A stretch of 64,000 bases of DNA from Montifringilla adamsi (GCA_017590115.1 JAGGNK010008670.1:2232001-2296000), one strand, 5' to 3'. Counted from the stretch's first letter, positions 11,894 to 24,430 are shown. Numbers and translations: made by a program. Notes: generated from the sequence alone by a model not told the origin.

Positions 11894-13164
11894 ATTGCTT
11901 TGGACTGATACAAAGTTATTTATAACATTTAACATCCAGGAGTTATTTCTTTGTTTTAGTCACATTTTTGGCTTTCTACAGCTCTGAAATTAATTAGATT
12001 TTTTCCTTTTTTTCCCCCCTGTTTGCTTTACTATTTTGGATCTGCTGTGTGAAATGACAGAGCTGTGGTCAGGTTGGCAGCCAGGCTTTGCCCTGGGAGC
12101 AGCCACTTCTCCATGACAACAGAGAGTTCTTGTTTCCTGTAGCTATTTAAAGAAGTATTTCTTGAAACCATCCTGATGTTAATAAGCACAGTTTTTCATG
12201 GAATTAGCAGAATTAATTCACGTGGACTCAGGGAAAAAAATCCCAATTAATTGCAGCCTGACAGATTCGGACCTCCCTCCTTTTTTCCCTGTGCTGTGGA
12301 AGGAGCATTGGGAGACAAACTGGGACGTGGCTTTTCCCCAGCCCCTCCTTGCACCAGGGCTCCATGAAGTGCATGCGGAGAGCGATTTTTCATTTGGAAC
12401 CAAACAATAAAATGACATCTCAGCAGCAGCAGCAGCAGCTGCAGTGACCTCCAGCTCGCCCGTCACGGGCCATCAGTCCCTGAGCACCTGTCACATCCCG
12501 GGACTGCGCTGGAAAAATGTCACAGTGTCAACACATTTACCATGTGAAACTTCTCTGCTCATGTCTCCTCTTGTTTTATGTCCCCATCAGTCAAGCCCAA
12601 AGTGTTAGAATTCCAGCAAATGTCTTGGAAGGGGAGCAGTGATGTTTGGGAGCGGGATGCTCGTTTCCTTTAAGTGCTTTCATCCAGCCCTGAAGAAGTA
12701 ATCACTTTACAGAAGCTAATAAAGAATGGATTAAGCTCCAGCTTTGAAGAACTCATCTCCAAAGGGCCCCGAAACCACTGTCTAAAAGCAATATTAGCAG
12801 TATTAGGAGCTGAAAAATTACACCAACAGATCTAGGTCAGTGCATTATAGGGAGAAACAATGGGACTGATGTCAGGAATATTACCCAAAATCTGCCTCTG
12901 GTAGTCCAGGGGGATTTCAATCATCGGCTCTGCTTTCATTTGGAGAGTTTGGGGCACGGCTGTGTCAATCTGCATCCTCATGTTTGGGATTTGGCTCAGC
13001 AGGGGAGGTTCAGCCCCAGGGTTTTGTTTTAAAGTGCTGTGGTGGAGATTTCCCTGCGTGTTTGTTATCCGTGTCTGGGTTCTGTTGGGAATGAAAACCT
13101 GGATCAGACTGGGTATCAGGGGAAAAGCCTGCATGGGAAGGAATGCTGAGCACTGGCACTGCTG
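11894..13164. other. Unique DNA with a (CAG)6 run
   Basis: A trinucleotide run (CAG)6 occupies 12421-12438. Overlapping frames on both strands around 12830-13230 show no known domain. No transposon was seen. Confidence 0.5.
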
Positions 13165-13260
13165 GTGCCACCACCCCTGGAGGGGTCTCAGAGCCACAGG
13201 ATGTGGCACTTGGGGACGTTCAGGGTGCCCTTAGAGCTCTTTCCCAACCTCCGTGACTCC
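13165..13260 (+). mobile_element. CR1 LINE 3' fragment, diverged
   Basis: The series CCACCCCTGGAGGGGTCTCA, GGATGTGGCACTTGGGGACG, CTCTTTCCCAACCTCCGTGA and CTCC follows the CR1 3' end. The GTTGGACTCGATGATC block is lost, so this is an old copy with an internal deletion. Confidence 0.75.
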
Positions 13261-16200
13261 ACCTTATTGTGCAAACCCCATTTTCCTCTGGAATGGCTCT
13301 TTCTGGGACTGTGCTGCTCAGGGAGCCACAGCACCACGCTGTGACCCCAGGGTGACATCCAGGGACGGCCCCCTGCACGATTTGTCACATTTTAAACCAG
13401 TGGTCATTCCCCAGCAGGTGATGCTGATCAAAACCCTCCCTGGGCAGGGAGAAGGAGCAGAGAGGAGGGTGGGCAGGTTTCTACAACCACTCCTGTGCCC
13501 TGCTCAAAGCACCTGCAAAAACAAGGCCTGTGTTTCTTTAAAGTTCTGCATGGGGGTTTTTGAATCTTTTTGTTGCAAGGGAAGAGCTCTGGGAGGTGCT
13601 GAGTGCTGTGAATGCATTATTTGCATTGATATTAAATGTATATTAGAGACTAAAAGCTCATTGGTGTGTACAACAACATGCAGCAAAATCAGCCTGAAGA
13701 TTTGAAGCGAAGACACAAAATTATGGGTTTGATGTCTGGAGGTTTTATCAAGTCGCTCTGAAGCCTCCTGTGCTTCAGAGGAATAGCAATAATATTATTT
13801 ATATTAATCTACATTACAGCACTGAGGGCTGGGAAGGACCTGGTCACAAAGGGAGGTAATGCAGACAAAGTTTTAATCCTGATAAAACTAATATTTTATG
13901 TTGTATAAAACTAAGATTTTGCACTGTTTTAGCACTCTAGTTGAAAGCACAATTTTAATAATAAGATAATGGAGAAAAACAAAGATGACTGGAGTGTCTG
14001 CGACAAAATTATGAAAACATTCTTTTATTTTGTGAATGCTGATGGATACCAGGAAACCTCCTCTCTAGCAGCTGGGTAATTTGATTTTGTGTACTATTAA
14101 AAAAGATAATTAAGCATCTGAGAGGATGAAAAAAGGAACCAATGGGGGGGGGAGGGGGGGATAAAAGCCAGTATAAAACCAGTTGTACAGCTACAGGAAA
14201 GCTATTTTAAAAAAAAATCAATTATTCCCTGAAACATGAGAAGCTTCATTTCAGAAATTGCAACAAAAGGAACTGCTGGTAACCACCCCAATACATCTCC
14301 ATGTCTCAAAATAGTACAAGCACTTGCAGAGAGAAGCCAAGTCATTCATTATAGAGTACCCCCAGGAGAGAGATTTTCTCCAAGTGAACTTCACATTCCT
14401 CTTTTGCAGAGAAAAGCAACCCTGAAGTAAAAACAAGGGCTTAGAAAGAAATTTCGAGTGGCCTTAAAAGTTCATACATTTATGGGCAGCGTGGGGATTT
14501 TGTGGGTCAGATTGTTCATTTACGTATTTAGATGTTTTTAAATCCTTGGGTTTAGGTAAAAACCCTCTCTGTAGGAGTAACTGGGTTGCAATACATCGTT
14601 TTAAATAATTGACTGTAATAATTAACTTTTTGAAGCACTCAGGTGAGTGGTGTTAAAGGATGGAGAGGAAGACGTTTCACCAGGTTTGATTCACCACTAG
14701 AGACTGTTGCTGCTGCAAAATGACAGCATTTTATACAAAATTCTGAATATAATTCCTGGAAAAGCAGCCAATGCATACAGTAGTATTTTCACAATAAACA
14801 GATTTTCCCCAAGAGAAATTACAGTTTTGCAAAACTGGCAAGTCAGACACAGAAGAGAGTCCTCTCAAAGTTGATTTTTTTTTTTTAATCCTGCCATTAC
14901 TTTTTGATAATAAGACAACAAATTGCTGTGTTCTGCTAATTTATAATTTGGCTTCTAAAGATTTGGTAAAGGATTAGCAGAGCTGGTGTACAGCTCTCAG
15001 CAAGGTAAAAAGACTTTGCTTTTAACTGTTTTCAAAGGGATTCGATGTTTGCCATCCCTGCAGAGCTTTCCCTGGGAATGGTCATCTCAGGGAGCTGGAA
15101 ATGGGCCCTTGCCAGGAGAGATTAACCCTGGACCTTTGCTTGGCAGATCAGCTCAATGGACAAGAGAACTTTGATCAGTTTATGCACAAATCAGAGCCTC
15201 TCCTGAGTTCATTTTGAAGCACTTCTTCATCATGAAGAGGGAAATAATCTCAATTTCTGCACTGCTCCTCCCTGTATTTCCCTCGTATTGTGCTGTCCCT
15301 CAGTGATACTTATATTCTTCCAAAAGCTCTGCTAATTGGGAACTGAACCAACAAGATTTTTGGCATCATCCTTCCTCTCTGAGACCTCAGGGCACTCCAA
15401 CATTCCCTGAGAACAGGATGGAGCCCTTCAGGTGTAGCTGCAACCCTTTTTTGCAGCTTTTTGCTGTTCATTCTTCATGCAGAGCAATCAGTGAGGAAAA
15501 AATACCTTGGTTTTGATCTTTAGGGTGGTGCCCTGTTTGTTTTTTTCTCCTGTCTTTTGTGGTTTGCTGAGAAGGGATTGGTGGATGAAGGATGGAAAGG
15601 AGGAGACAAGGTGGTCATGGCAGTCATGGTAAGGATGTTTTCTTTTAAAAGATAATTTTGTTATATTTTAAATAAAAGAGGGGGAAATTACATGGCCACC
15701 ACCACAAACTTCACCAAAAGCTGTGTCTCCTCTTCAGCTTCTTCTTGACCTGGGGCCTGTGAGATGTTTGGGAATGCATTTGCACCTGGCTGGAGTGGAC
15801 TTGTGGACATGAGCAGGAATTATGGCATCACATGGAAGCTCAACTGATACAAAACAAACCCAACTCTTTCTTCCTCGAGCCAAAACACTGGAGAATTATG
15901 AAAATTGGTGTTTGAGGCTGAAAGTCACTGGCTGAAATAAAAGGTCAGGTAAGGCTTGAAGAACCATGACCTCTTTTCTACCTTGGTTCCCCATCAGGAG
16001 CTGTGGGAAACTCTTGGGATGGTTCCCAAAGGAAAAAGTGGTGGAAACCACACTTGTGTTCCTTGGGCTGCTGATTGCTGAAATATCCTCATTAAATGAG
16101 GCACACGATTACAGGGACTTGAGAAAAAATGAGGCAAAATTCACCAGCAGGTCTTTGAGGGATTTTCACTTCCTCTTCCATTCCTGTCAGTTTGGAGGGG

Positions 16201-16411
16201 TTTGTGCATTTTCACAGTTTTGGGGGAAGTTGTTGCTAATGCTTCTTTCAAAGTGAAGATTAAATCTTCAATAATTCAGTCTTACTTGGAATTTGAGTCT
16301 GATTGTGGATGTTAAGGATGGTTCGCCTCCTTTAAACAAGTTAAAACCATCACAAATGCATTTTTACACTGGAATTACTAATGTTGCTAATTAAGTCATA
16401 GTGAGCATGAT
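13261..16411. other. Unique DNA; G-rich run at 14144-14160
   Basis: The notable item is a run of nine Gs, one A and seven Gs at 14144-14160, followed directly by ATAAAAG. AT-rich unique sequence at 13770-14100 and 14500-14970 has no repeat signature. No coding exon was recognised. Confidence 0.5.
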
Positions 16412-16462
16412 GAAGGTTGTGCTTGATGCTCTTTTTCAGCCCTAACAAATCCATGATTCTTT
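16412..16462 (+). mobile_element. CR1 LINE 3' tip, very diverged
   Basis: GAAGGTTGTGCTTGATGCTC, then TTTTTCAGCCCTAACAAATC and CATGATTCTT parallel the last 50 bp of CR1 (GGTTGGACTTGATGATC, then CCAACCCAAA, then ATGATTCT). It is short and degraded, so the call is moderate. Confidence 0.55.
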
Positions 16463-18629
16463 AATTATGGTCCTAGAAATCAGGCTATTCTCTGTATTCT
16501 CCTAAAACAAGGGGTTTTTTTTTTTCCTTCTAACCAGCAGTGCTTATCCCAAGATAAATGCTTGGGCCTGGCAGCAAATAAAGCTGTTCCCCAGCCTTTA
16601 TGACCTGGGTTGGTTTTGGTTTCTCTACAGAAATCAAGTCAGATGAGGAAAGCTCTAACAAAGCTACAAAAATATGTGGAGCTCCCTCTTCCAGGAATTT
16701 CCAGGAAGATTTGGATGCCTCCAATGCTTTTGTGCCTTTGACAACAGCACCCAAACAACTTTTAATTGAAGCAGAAATCCAGACATTATTATCAGGGCCT
16801 TTCTCATCCTTTGTGTTCATAGTTCAACACCAAGAAAACAGCAGAAAATGCTGTTTATTTTCCTGTCCTGTTCCTGTGACTTTTCCTATCAGTAGAACTT
16901 CTAAAGTAGGGCAGAAAAATGAAAATTAGGGCCAGCATGGCCGATATTCAAAGCAACAACATAAGACAGATTTTTTTTTTTCCCTTTCTTTTTTTATTTT
17001 CTGCATACTTGGGTAATTTTTTTTTTTTTTTTTTTTTTTTGGAGTTGACATTGTGAGATCAGTCTGGCTAGTATGAAAGGGAACAATCCCTGCCCATGGC
17101 ACAAATAAACAGCCACTGCAGGCAGATGGAGTTTTTGTGCTGGGCTGTTGGCACTGGCCTTTGTGCTCAGCCTCACCATCAAGTTGGAGCAAAGCAAGAA
17201 AGGTCTGGGGTGTGTATCCCATAAAAAAAAAGAGGAAAAAGTTGAGAAGCAGGCACTCAAAAGTATTTGTTGTTTGTTTTTTCTACCATCTCTCTGAAGT
17301 ATCCTCTTTTTTGTGTGAGTAAATCTGGTGGACTTTTTTTCTTAAATAAAAAAATCCTCATTTCATACCCATGGATAATTCCTAATGGTGTTATGGGGAA
17401 GCACAGGAAAATTACAGTTGTGGTGTAATTATAAAGTGCATTTTGTCATGCATTGGGAAGGGACTAAAACAACAAGTTCAGCTCTAATTTTTGAATATTT
17501 ATTTAATTTTTTTTTCAAATATTTAAGTTGAGCAACAGCCTGATAGGCTAAATATTTCTAATTAAACACACTGATTTTGCATTTGCAGAGTAAGGAGTGT
17601 AACAAGGACGATGTTTGGTAGATGTTGATGTTCTGTTGGTGTTTATTTGGGAAGTTCCTTTCCTGGGGAAATGGGAGAGTGAGGATTTCTCCATTAGCAA
17701 AAGGTTCTGTGTTTATGTGTTACTTCTCTGAATTTCCATGAGCACGGTGAGCACAGCCCTGCTTGTTCCTTGCACCATTCACAGAACAGTTCTGGGCTCT
17801 AGAAACCTGTAATTAACACTCACATCATCAAAAGTAACAATTAGCTAAAGTTTCTTGAGCAATTTCTTGTTTAGGAAGTGGTTTTTTGCCACATCTTTTC
17901 ATAAATGTATTTTATAAACAAGACCAGATTAACAGTGGGCAGTTTTAGGTATTCCTGCATGTAGGTTTATGCTCATGAAATAATGTTTTTGTATTTTTGA
18001 AGATCATATTTATCCACCTGGGAGGTATCTTTAAGTTCAGAATTGACCTTTAACTCCAAAAAAAAAAAAATCAAATCTTGAGAGCCCCAGAAATTTGAAT
18101 ACTCTGCTGCTGCAGGATATTTGTGTTTACGTTTCCCATCATTTACCATGTGTCACTTGTCGTGTCCCAAGGAACTGAAAGGAAGGAAGTGACAAGTTGT
18201 GGTGACAAGTCTGGAGTGAAAAGATGGTGGGATGAGCAAACAAAAATAAATGCAGACATAGCTGCTCTTTTCTGTGCTGCTGCAGAGATGAAATCTTCAG
18301 GCTGCTGAGTTTGGGTTTGCTGGAAATACAAATTGTGGCTCTGGGTCCTGGTGGGCAGGGAGCCCTGGGGATGGGAAAGGCAGAGAGGATCTTGTTCAAC
18401 AAGCAGAGAAAAGAGGGCGGGTGTAGATTTGCCTGAAATTCAAAATGCCAGCAGAGCTTCTTCCCCCTCCCTCTGTGTCTCCCTCTGAAGCTGGAAGTAT
18501 TTGAAGAGGCAGTCATTAGTTATTTTAACCATGATTTTGTTGAGAACTTCAGCCTTCCTATGCAGAAATAACTGGGGAAAACATCAAGATATAAGCTAAA
18601 CTTGAACAAATGTAGTAAAAGCAGAACTT
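16463..18629. other. Unique DNA with long T runs
   Basis: A T24 run at 17017-17040 sits beside other T-rich sequence at 16970-17000. Read on the minus strand it could be the poly-A tail of a retroposed sequence covering about 17041-17222, but I found no matching flanking duplication. Elsewhere nothing was recognised. Confidence 0.45.
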
Positions 18630-18846
18630 TCACGGAATCACGGGATGGTTTGGGTTGGAGGGGACCTTAAAGATCACCCAGGGCCACCCTGCCATGGCAG
18701 GGACACCTGCCACTGTCCCAGTGTCCAGCCTGGCCTTGGGCACTGCCAGGGATCCAGGCAGAGCTGCTCTGGGAATTCCATCCCAGCCCTCCCCACCCTC
18801 CCATGGAACAATTCCTTCCCAATATCCCATCTAATATCCAATCTGT
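18630..18846 (-). mobile_element. CR1 LINE 3' fragment
   Basis: Reverse orientation. The left end is the CR1 3' tail (TCACGGAATCACGGGATGGT, TTGGGTTGGAGGGGACCTTA). Going right it passes CCATGGCAGGGACACCTGCC, CCTGGCCTTGGGCACTGCC, GAGCTGCTCTGGGAATTCC and CAATTCCTTCCCAATATCCC, which is the consensus order read backwards. A relatively well preserved copy. Confidence 0.93.
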
Positions 18847-21800
18847 CTTCTCATTTCTGACATGAGTTTGACCTAGAGTCACCTTAAAATACACCTAATC
18901 CACCCTCACAGTTCTTTATATTTTCCTGTATAAACAGGATTTCAACTTAGAGGTGTAACATTTTATTCATTTATCATTAGGATTATTATTAACATTTATT
19001 ATTAGGGTTCAAAGCTCCCTGCATCTACCCACAATCCCCAATGACAGAAAGAAAGAAAGCAAGAAAGGAAAATAAAGTCAAGACAAGTGGACGATATTTC
19101 ATATAAGAGGATAGAAAAAACTGCTTAAAGCCATGTCCCAGCCTTTCTGACAAAACAAAATTAATTAAAAAACAATTAATCACTTGAAGTCCAGTGTAAG
19201 TTAATAGTACTTTGGGTTCAAATGACCCCAAAGTCACTCATGAGTGATGGTAAATAATGTATCCCTCAGCAGAAATCGTGGATTCCTGCTTGTTCCAGGC
19301 ATTGAAGGGTCTATTTGGAATTATTTTGCAGCTGTGTATGTGCCACTTGCCCCTTGTGGACTTTAGTTATCCCCACCTCCTCCTAATGCAATTGTTCATC
19401 ACTTAAATGCTTTTTTTCTTATCCGGTTCAATAGATCAGGAAGGGTAAGGTCACCTCAAGCTCTGTCTTACAATTCTTTCCAGGGTACAATTGAACATTT
19501 TGTTAAAAAATTGACATTTGAGGAAGGAGCAGCATTCATTTCACTCTCGAAACAGATACAGTGCGAATTTATTTGGTTCTCAGGACTGTTCTTATCAATG
19601 CCTAATTCATTTCTCCACAATGTGGGAAGATAAAGAGAAGCTTTTTATTCTCAAGGTTCCACCTCTCCTAATTCATTCCAGCTCCCTGGCTTGAAGCAGG
19701 TCGTGTTTGCACGTCCAGGGATTGATCACAATTTGTTAGAACAAGACAGAATTCCCCACTCATCCCTTGCTGCTGATTTATAAATGGGTTTTATGGGCCC
19801 ATCTGATCTGTGCGTGCTGTTCTTGCATTTCAAGAGGCTTTAATACATTTATTTTGACGGCAACTTTTTGTTTAATAATAATATGTCAGTCTCACATCCT
19901 GGCTTGCATAAATAATTCCTTCCAACGGCATGTTGCTCACACAAGAAAGTGTTCTTCAAATTATTCTTTCGTAAATGTCTCTAGAAATTCGTTTCACTCC
20001 ACATGGAGTGCTCATCACGTGCATGTTTTATATTTGAATTGTCTGTCAGGTGGGGAAATCATTTCATGGTCTTGTTTTGGGGCTGCTGACCTCTGATTCT
20101 GGGCACCTTTGGGTCATGGAGCTTTTCTAAAAAATATAATGTTGATTTTTTTTCTTTCACCTGCTATTCAAACCAACTGATCAATGGGTGTTGCCCACCT
20201 TTATTTAGGGAGCACAGAGAATTTTAGCTTATTTGGGAAACCTCCTTACTGATCCAACATTTTGACTAGACATGGGAAAATAAACCCATGAACTGTAACA
20301 CACCTGGCATCTGTAGAAGAAATGTTTCAGGAAATTCTGATTCCAGCTCTTCTGATTTTACGTGCAATTAAGAGCTATTAATTCCAATATTTAATTACAT
20401 AATTGTTCTAAATTAAAGCAGCTTTCAGCAATCTCCAGCTTGCACTGCAAGGCCATCTGAAGAGGCTGGGGGAAGTTTGTCCTATTTATGACCACGTGTG
20501 TAGAGAAGTTCAAAAGAAGCTACTGGGGGTCAATTTTTATCAAAATGATCCACTGGTGTCTAGCTGTTCCTCTGGGAAAAAAAGGGAAATTTTGGATGCA
20601 AAAATTTGTAAGGTATTATGAGGTGTTACCTCTCAAAACCACAAATATTTCCAATTTTGAGGCAGATTTTTGCTGTCTGGAGCTGAGTGAGGCCCTTCTG
20701 GAGCTACCCCAGGGTTTGTCGTGACCTTTCCCTCCTTGGGACAACAGCAGGGTTCAGCTGCTGTTTTCTCTTGGAAAACACTTCATTTTGCTTCCACTTG
20801 TACCCTGATATTCTCCAAGCTGAAACTTTTAAATAGGTCAGACTCAAGAGCTTGGCTTATATTTATAATTCTGAGACTTTTCCTGTTTTTAAGGGTCCAG
20901 ACAATGTCTCTGCAGCTGGTTTTCAGTACATGCTTCCCAGTTTTTCCTCACAGTTGTGAAAAGGAGAAAGTTTTCCAAGGCACCAAAGATTTCAGTGAGT
21001 CTCTGTAATTTCAGGAGCTGGGAGGGGACATTTGAAACCTTTTATTTATTTATTTGTATTTATTTTTCCTTGGTGAAGCTGACGTGATTTTAGGATTTCC
21101 TGCTGTTTATATTCTCCAGGATGGCTTAAAAAATTGAAGACTGGCGGGGGGGAAAAGCAGTACATCCTTCCACCCTACCCAAAATACATCCAGAGGAGAT
21201 ATTTTTGTGCACTGCAGTTCTCAGAGCACAAATTTAGGGAGAAGGATGTGAATCCAGGATGGGATGATGTTCCCAAACACAAGAACTCTGCACGTGGCAG
21301 AATTCTGTTTTTATGGAAGACATCTCTGAAGGCTTTCCATCAGAACCAATGTCCCTGTGCACAAAAGCTGTTGAAAACTGGTTTTTTGTTCAGTGAATTC
21401 TTGTCTTTACTGTTTACAGGGTTTGTTATTCATAGTTCAGGGAGAATATATATTAAATAAATGTAAATACTCTGGTTACAGAGTTTATAGTTTGTGTTTT
21501 CTAAATAAACACAGAAAACCTGCAGTAGCACAGCAGAATACTTTTCTCTCTCGAAATGGCCTTTAATTTGATAACAATGAAATAATAATAATAATAATAA
21601 ATCTCTCTCACTGCCATCAGTCACACTTAAATCACTGTGAATATTTTATTAAAAGGAAAGATTGCGACAAAGTAATTTTAAGGCAGCAGAATTGAAGTCA
21701 GTTCTTGTGGGAATGGACTACTGTTCTTTCCTTCAGTCTATGATTAATTTTTAAATAAATGAAACTACACAGGCATGAGACCTTAGAGGTTTCTGATTTT

Positions 21801-22051
21801 CTCCTCTCTGAAATGTTCTGATTAAACAGCGAGACAGAAGGATTCCAGGGATCCAGAGTTGAAAAGTCTAAATATTGCAGTTTGCTTCGCACTGGAAACG
21901 TGTGGCCCAATGGGCCTGGGATGAATATTTCATTCCACGATGGCATCGGGGCTGGGTGATTCCAGGGCCTGAAACTGGGAGGGTTTGGAGTGGGAGCTGG
22001 GGGTGAATCCAAGGTGCTGCAATACAGCAAATCTATCCCATTTTCCTAAGG
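18847..22051. other. Unique DNA; conserved-looking blocks 19760-20080 and 20340-20460
   Basis: Small runs only: GAAA repeats near 19047-19065, TTTA repeats near 21040-21068, and AAT repeats at 21580-21601. The blocks 19760-20080 (with a CACGTG E-box near 20018) and 20340-20460 (rich in TTAATT and CAATTA words) are repeat-free and enhancer-like by eye. No exon was recognised. Confidence 0.4.
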
Positions 22052-22165
22052 GGAATCCCAGGATCATTTAGGTTGGAAAAACCCTGTAAGATCGAGTCCA
22101 GTCCTGCCCTGTGTCCCCAGGTGCCACATCCACACAGTTCTGAGATCCCCCAGGCATGGGGACTC

Positions 22166-22171
22166 CACCAC
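22166..22171. repeat. Left target-site duplication CACCAC
   Basis: The same six bases follow the element at 22509-22514. The sequence belongs to the CR1 host copy. Confidence 0.85.
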
Positions 22172-22508
22172 TGTCACCATGATATTTTTTACGAAAAAAT
22201 CCTTTGCTAGAATTTTTCTCCTGTCCTAGCTGAGAAGCCTCAGAAAAGAAAAGTAAACAATTAACAATCTGCTGGCCGTGGCATGTGGTCTGGACTTTGT
22301 TTACCAACAGGTGCATGTTTGATTGGCCCATGTGAGTTGTTTCTGCTTAATAATCAATCAGAAATGCACCGGTTGGTAAACAAAGTCCAGACCACATTCC
22401 ACAGCCAGCAGATAGTTAATTGTTTACATTTCTTTTCTGAGGCTTCTCAGCTAGGACAAGAGAAAAATTCTAGCAAAGGATTTTTTCGTAAAAAATATCA
22501 TGGTGACA
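22172..22508. mobile_element. Palindromic (foldback) element derived from an ERV LTR U3
   Basis: Two inverted arms of 145 bp (22172-22316 and 22364-22508) differ at six positions with no gap by my alignment, leaving a 47-bp loop. Both ends begin TGTCACCATGATATTT, the same 16 bases that open the solo LTR at 9896. The loop, read on the minus strand, matches that LTR's ATTAAG...ACAACTCACAT...CAATCAAAAC block. The element sits between perfect 6-bp duplications CACCAC (22166-22171 and 22509-22514). The plain reading is the first part of a U3 joined to an inverted copy of itself and inserted as a unit. A DNA-transposon MITE is an alternative, but the TG...CA ends, the 6-bp duplication and the LTR similarity argue against it. 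Confidence 0.85.
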
Positions 22509-22514
22509 CACCAC
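22509..22514. repeat. Right target-site duplication CACCAC
   Basis: Pairs with 22166-22171. After it the CR1 sequence resumes without loss. Confidence 0.85.
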
Positions 22515-22697
22515 TGTCCTGTCTCAGCCCTTCTGGTGATTAGATTTTTCCAAATGTCCAAACTAAACCTCCCCTTGTGCAACTTGAGGCCGTTTCCTCT
22601 CATCCTGTCCCTCGTTCCTTGGGACAAGAGCCTGACCCCACTCAGCTCCAGCCTCCTCCCAGGGCGTTTTTGAAGCTCATCCCTTCTCAGCCTCCTT

Positions 22698-24430
22698 TGC
22701 ACAATTCCTGGACACATCCAGTCAGGACATCCAGCTCCAAATATCCAGAATAAACCCCTCTGCTGTTTATTAACACAGAGAATGCAGAGCAAACCTGGTG
22801 CTGTGTCTGTTTGTGCCTCCCCTCTGCTGTGGGGTGTAGCAGGAGCTCTTTGTGCAGCACCATTCACTGGGGGGCTCTGGGTTCATTTTTGGGGGCAGGT
22901 GAGGCTTTGATTTAAGCTCAAAGTCAAGCCTTGGTGACTCACACTGGTGTCTGAGCTCTGTAAATTTAGAAAATGTAGTCCATAATCCTCAGCCCAGCAG
23001 CTGTTTACTCCATCTGATGAGAATCTCTGGTGCTTTGGCTGCAATAGAATATATAAAAAATACCTTAAGTGGCTTAGGTAATTGTGCCAAATCCTGTTTG
23101 ATTAATGCACTTCATCTCCCCGTTGCTCCACTTGCAGCTTTGGACCATTCTCAAAAAACAAATATCTCAACAGAAACTAATTTTAGTGTGGATGTGACAT
23201 CTCCTGACAGTGGGTCCCTCACAGCCTCTTAAAGCTTAATTTACTTTCCTGTCTCAGAATATTTCTAAAATCTAAACCCCCGAAGTTCTCACAGAGGACT
23301 TTTTTCCCTTTTTCTCTTTTCCCCAGAAAACAATTATTGTCCATGACTAATTCAGTCGTGTTGGTTTTTAAATTCTGGAGCAAATAGGTGAAGCCAAAGG
23401 GAGCAAAGCTTTTTTATTTATTTATTTCTTTCTTGCCCTTGCCAACCGTCTGTGATATTTTTCATCCTTAATCACCCCTGCATGAAATCAGGAACAGAAC
23501 GGGGCTGATCTGCTAAATGAGCCCAAGTGGTGCAGGGCTCCTGGCCACCAGATGAAAGTGGTGTTATGTGATAGAGCTGATCTATTTTAGCAGATTTTTG
23601 TGTGGATTAGAGACTCTAAATCTGTTCTGGGCTGGGTTTTGTTCTGTTCAATATGCTTTGCATCCGGGCTGTGTTATTCCACACACCTCCTATCCCAGAT
23701 GGGATCGGATCCGTTCAGCCTAATGTGGTTTGTAGCCATTTGGCCATCTATTAAGTCTAGATTTTTATTTTTTTCTAATGGAATCTGCCTTTTTTATGGA
23801 ATTAATTAGATCAGACAATGTCTATTGAATGACGTGGTGGTTTTGTGTGACTGTGATAAGAATGGAGTTAGCTCAATATTAAGAAAATTTAAATATCTGC
23901 CCCTCAGGCGGTGGAAACAATACAAACTTCTGAGGGCTCCCTGCATGGATTCCCTGCTTTAGACATCTGCTCTGATAGCAGAAAAGCCTGGATAAGTGAT
24001 TAATGCTGCGTCAAGGATTTGCAAAGTTTTTGCTCAGAGTCGAGCACTTGTGACAACGAACCCACAAATCTTTTTGCTAAGCTGGAAAGAGTAGAACAAT
24101 CTCGGGGGAAAAAAGGATAATTCTCATGACCACCAACCTCAAAACCCCAAACTGTGCTGCTTGAGAAGTTACTTACAAAAAAATTGTTAAAATTGTTAAT
24201 TTTGCTTTGAAATGGCAGGAAATATGTGATGGAACCACAGTTCCACCACACACAGGCTGTGAGTTCAGAGCTCCTGGTGTCTTCATGGTTTCTAGATTAT
24301 TTAGATATATACAGAGTTTCAGATAAATCTCACTGTGCATCCACTGCATTATTATCAGATTATTGATAAATGGGCAGTGCTGCATTGAGAATGGGGTTCA
24401 GGAAGGGTTGGGAAAATGCCCTCAGGCACA
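22698..24430. other. Unique DNA; enhancer-like block 23560-23880
   Basis: No repeat family was seen. The stretch 23560-23880 contains ATATGCTTTGCATCC near 23650, in which ATGC and GCAT form an inverted POU-like pair, and several ATTAAT or ATTAGA words. No exon was recognised. Confidence 0.4.

Larger units (their letters stand above)
22052..22697 (-). mobile_element. CR1 LINE copy split by a foldback element
   Basis: The two CR1 parts are 22052-22171 and 22509-22697, both reverse. The left part has the 3' tail and GGATCATTTAGGTTGGAAAA. The right part continues with CTGTCTCAGCCCTTCTGGTG, AACTTGAGGCCGTTTCCTCT and CTCATCCCTTCTCAGCCTCC. Removing the insert and one CACCAC copy rejoins the CR1 order at GGACTCCACCACTGTCC, so the insertion came after the CR1. 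Confidence 0.9.

Noticed and set aside
17041..17222. Possible processed retrocopy ending in the T24 run (minus-strand poly-A)
   Set aside because: No flanking target duplication and no known gene recognised; the T run may be a simple homopolymer.
22172..22508. MITE of the hAT type with an 8-bp duplication CACCACTG
   Set aside because: An 8-bp reading leaves two unmatched bases and breaks the symmetry; a 6-bp duplication with TG...CA ends and LTR similarity fits better.
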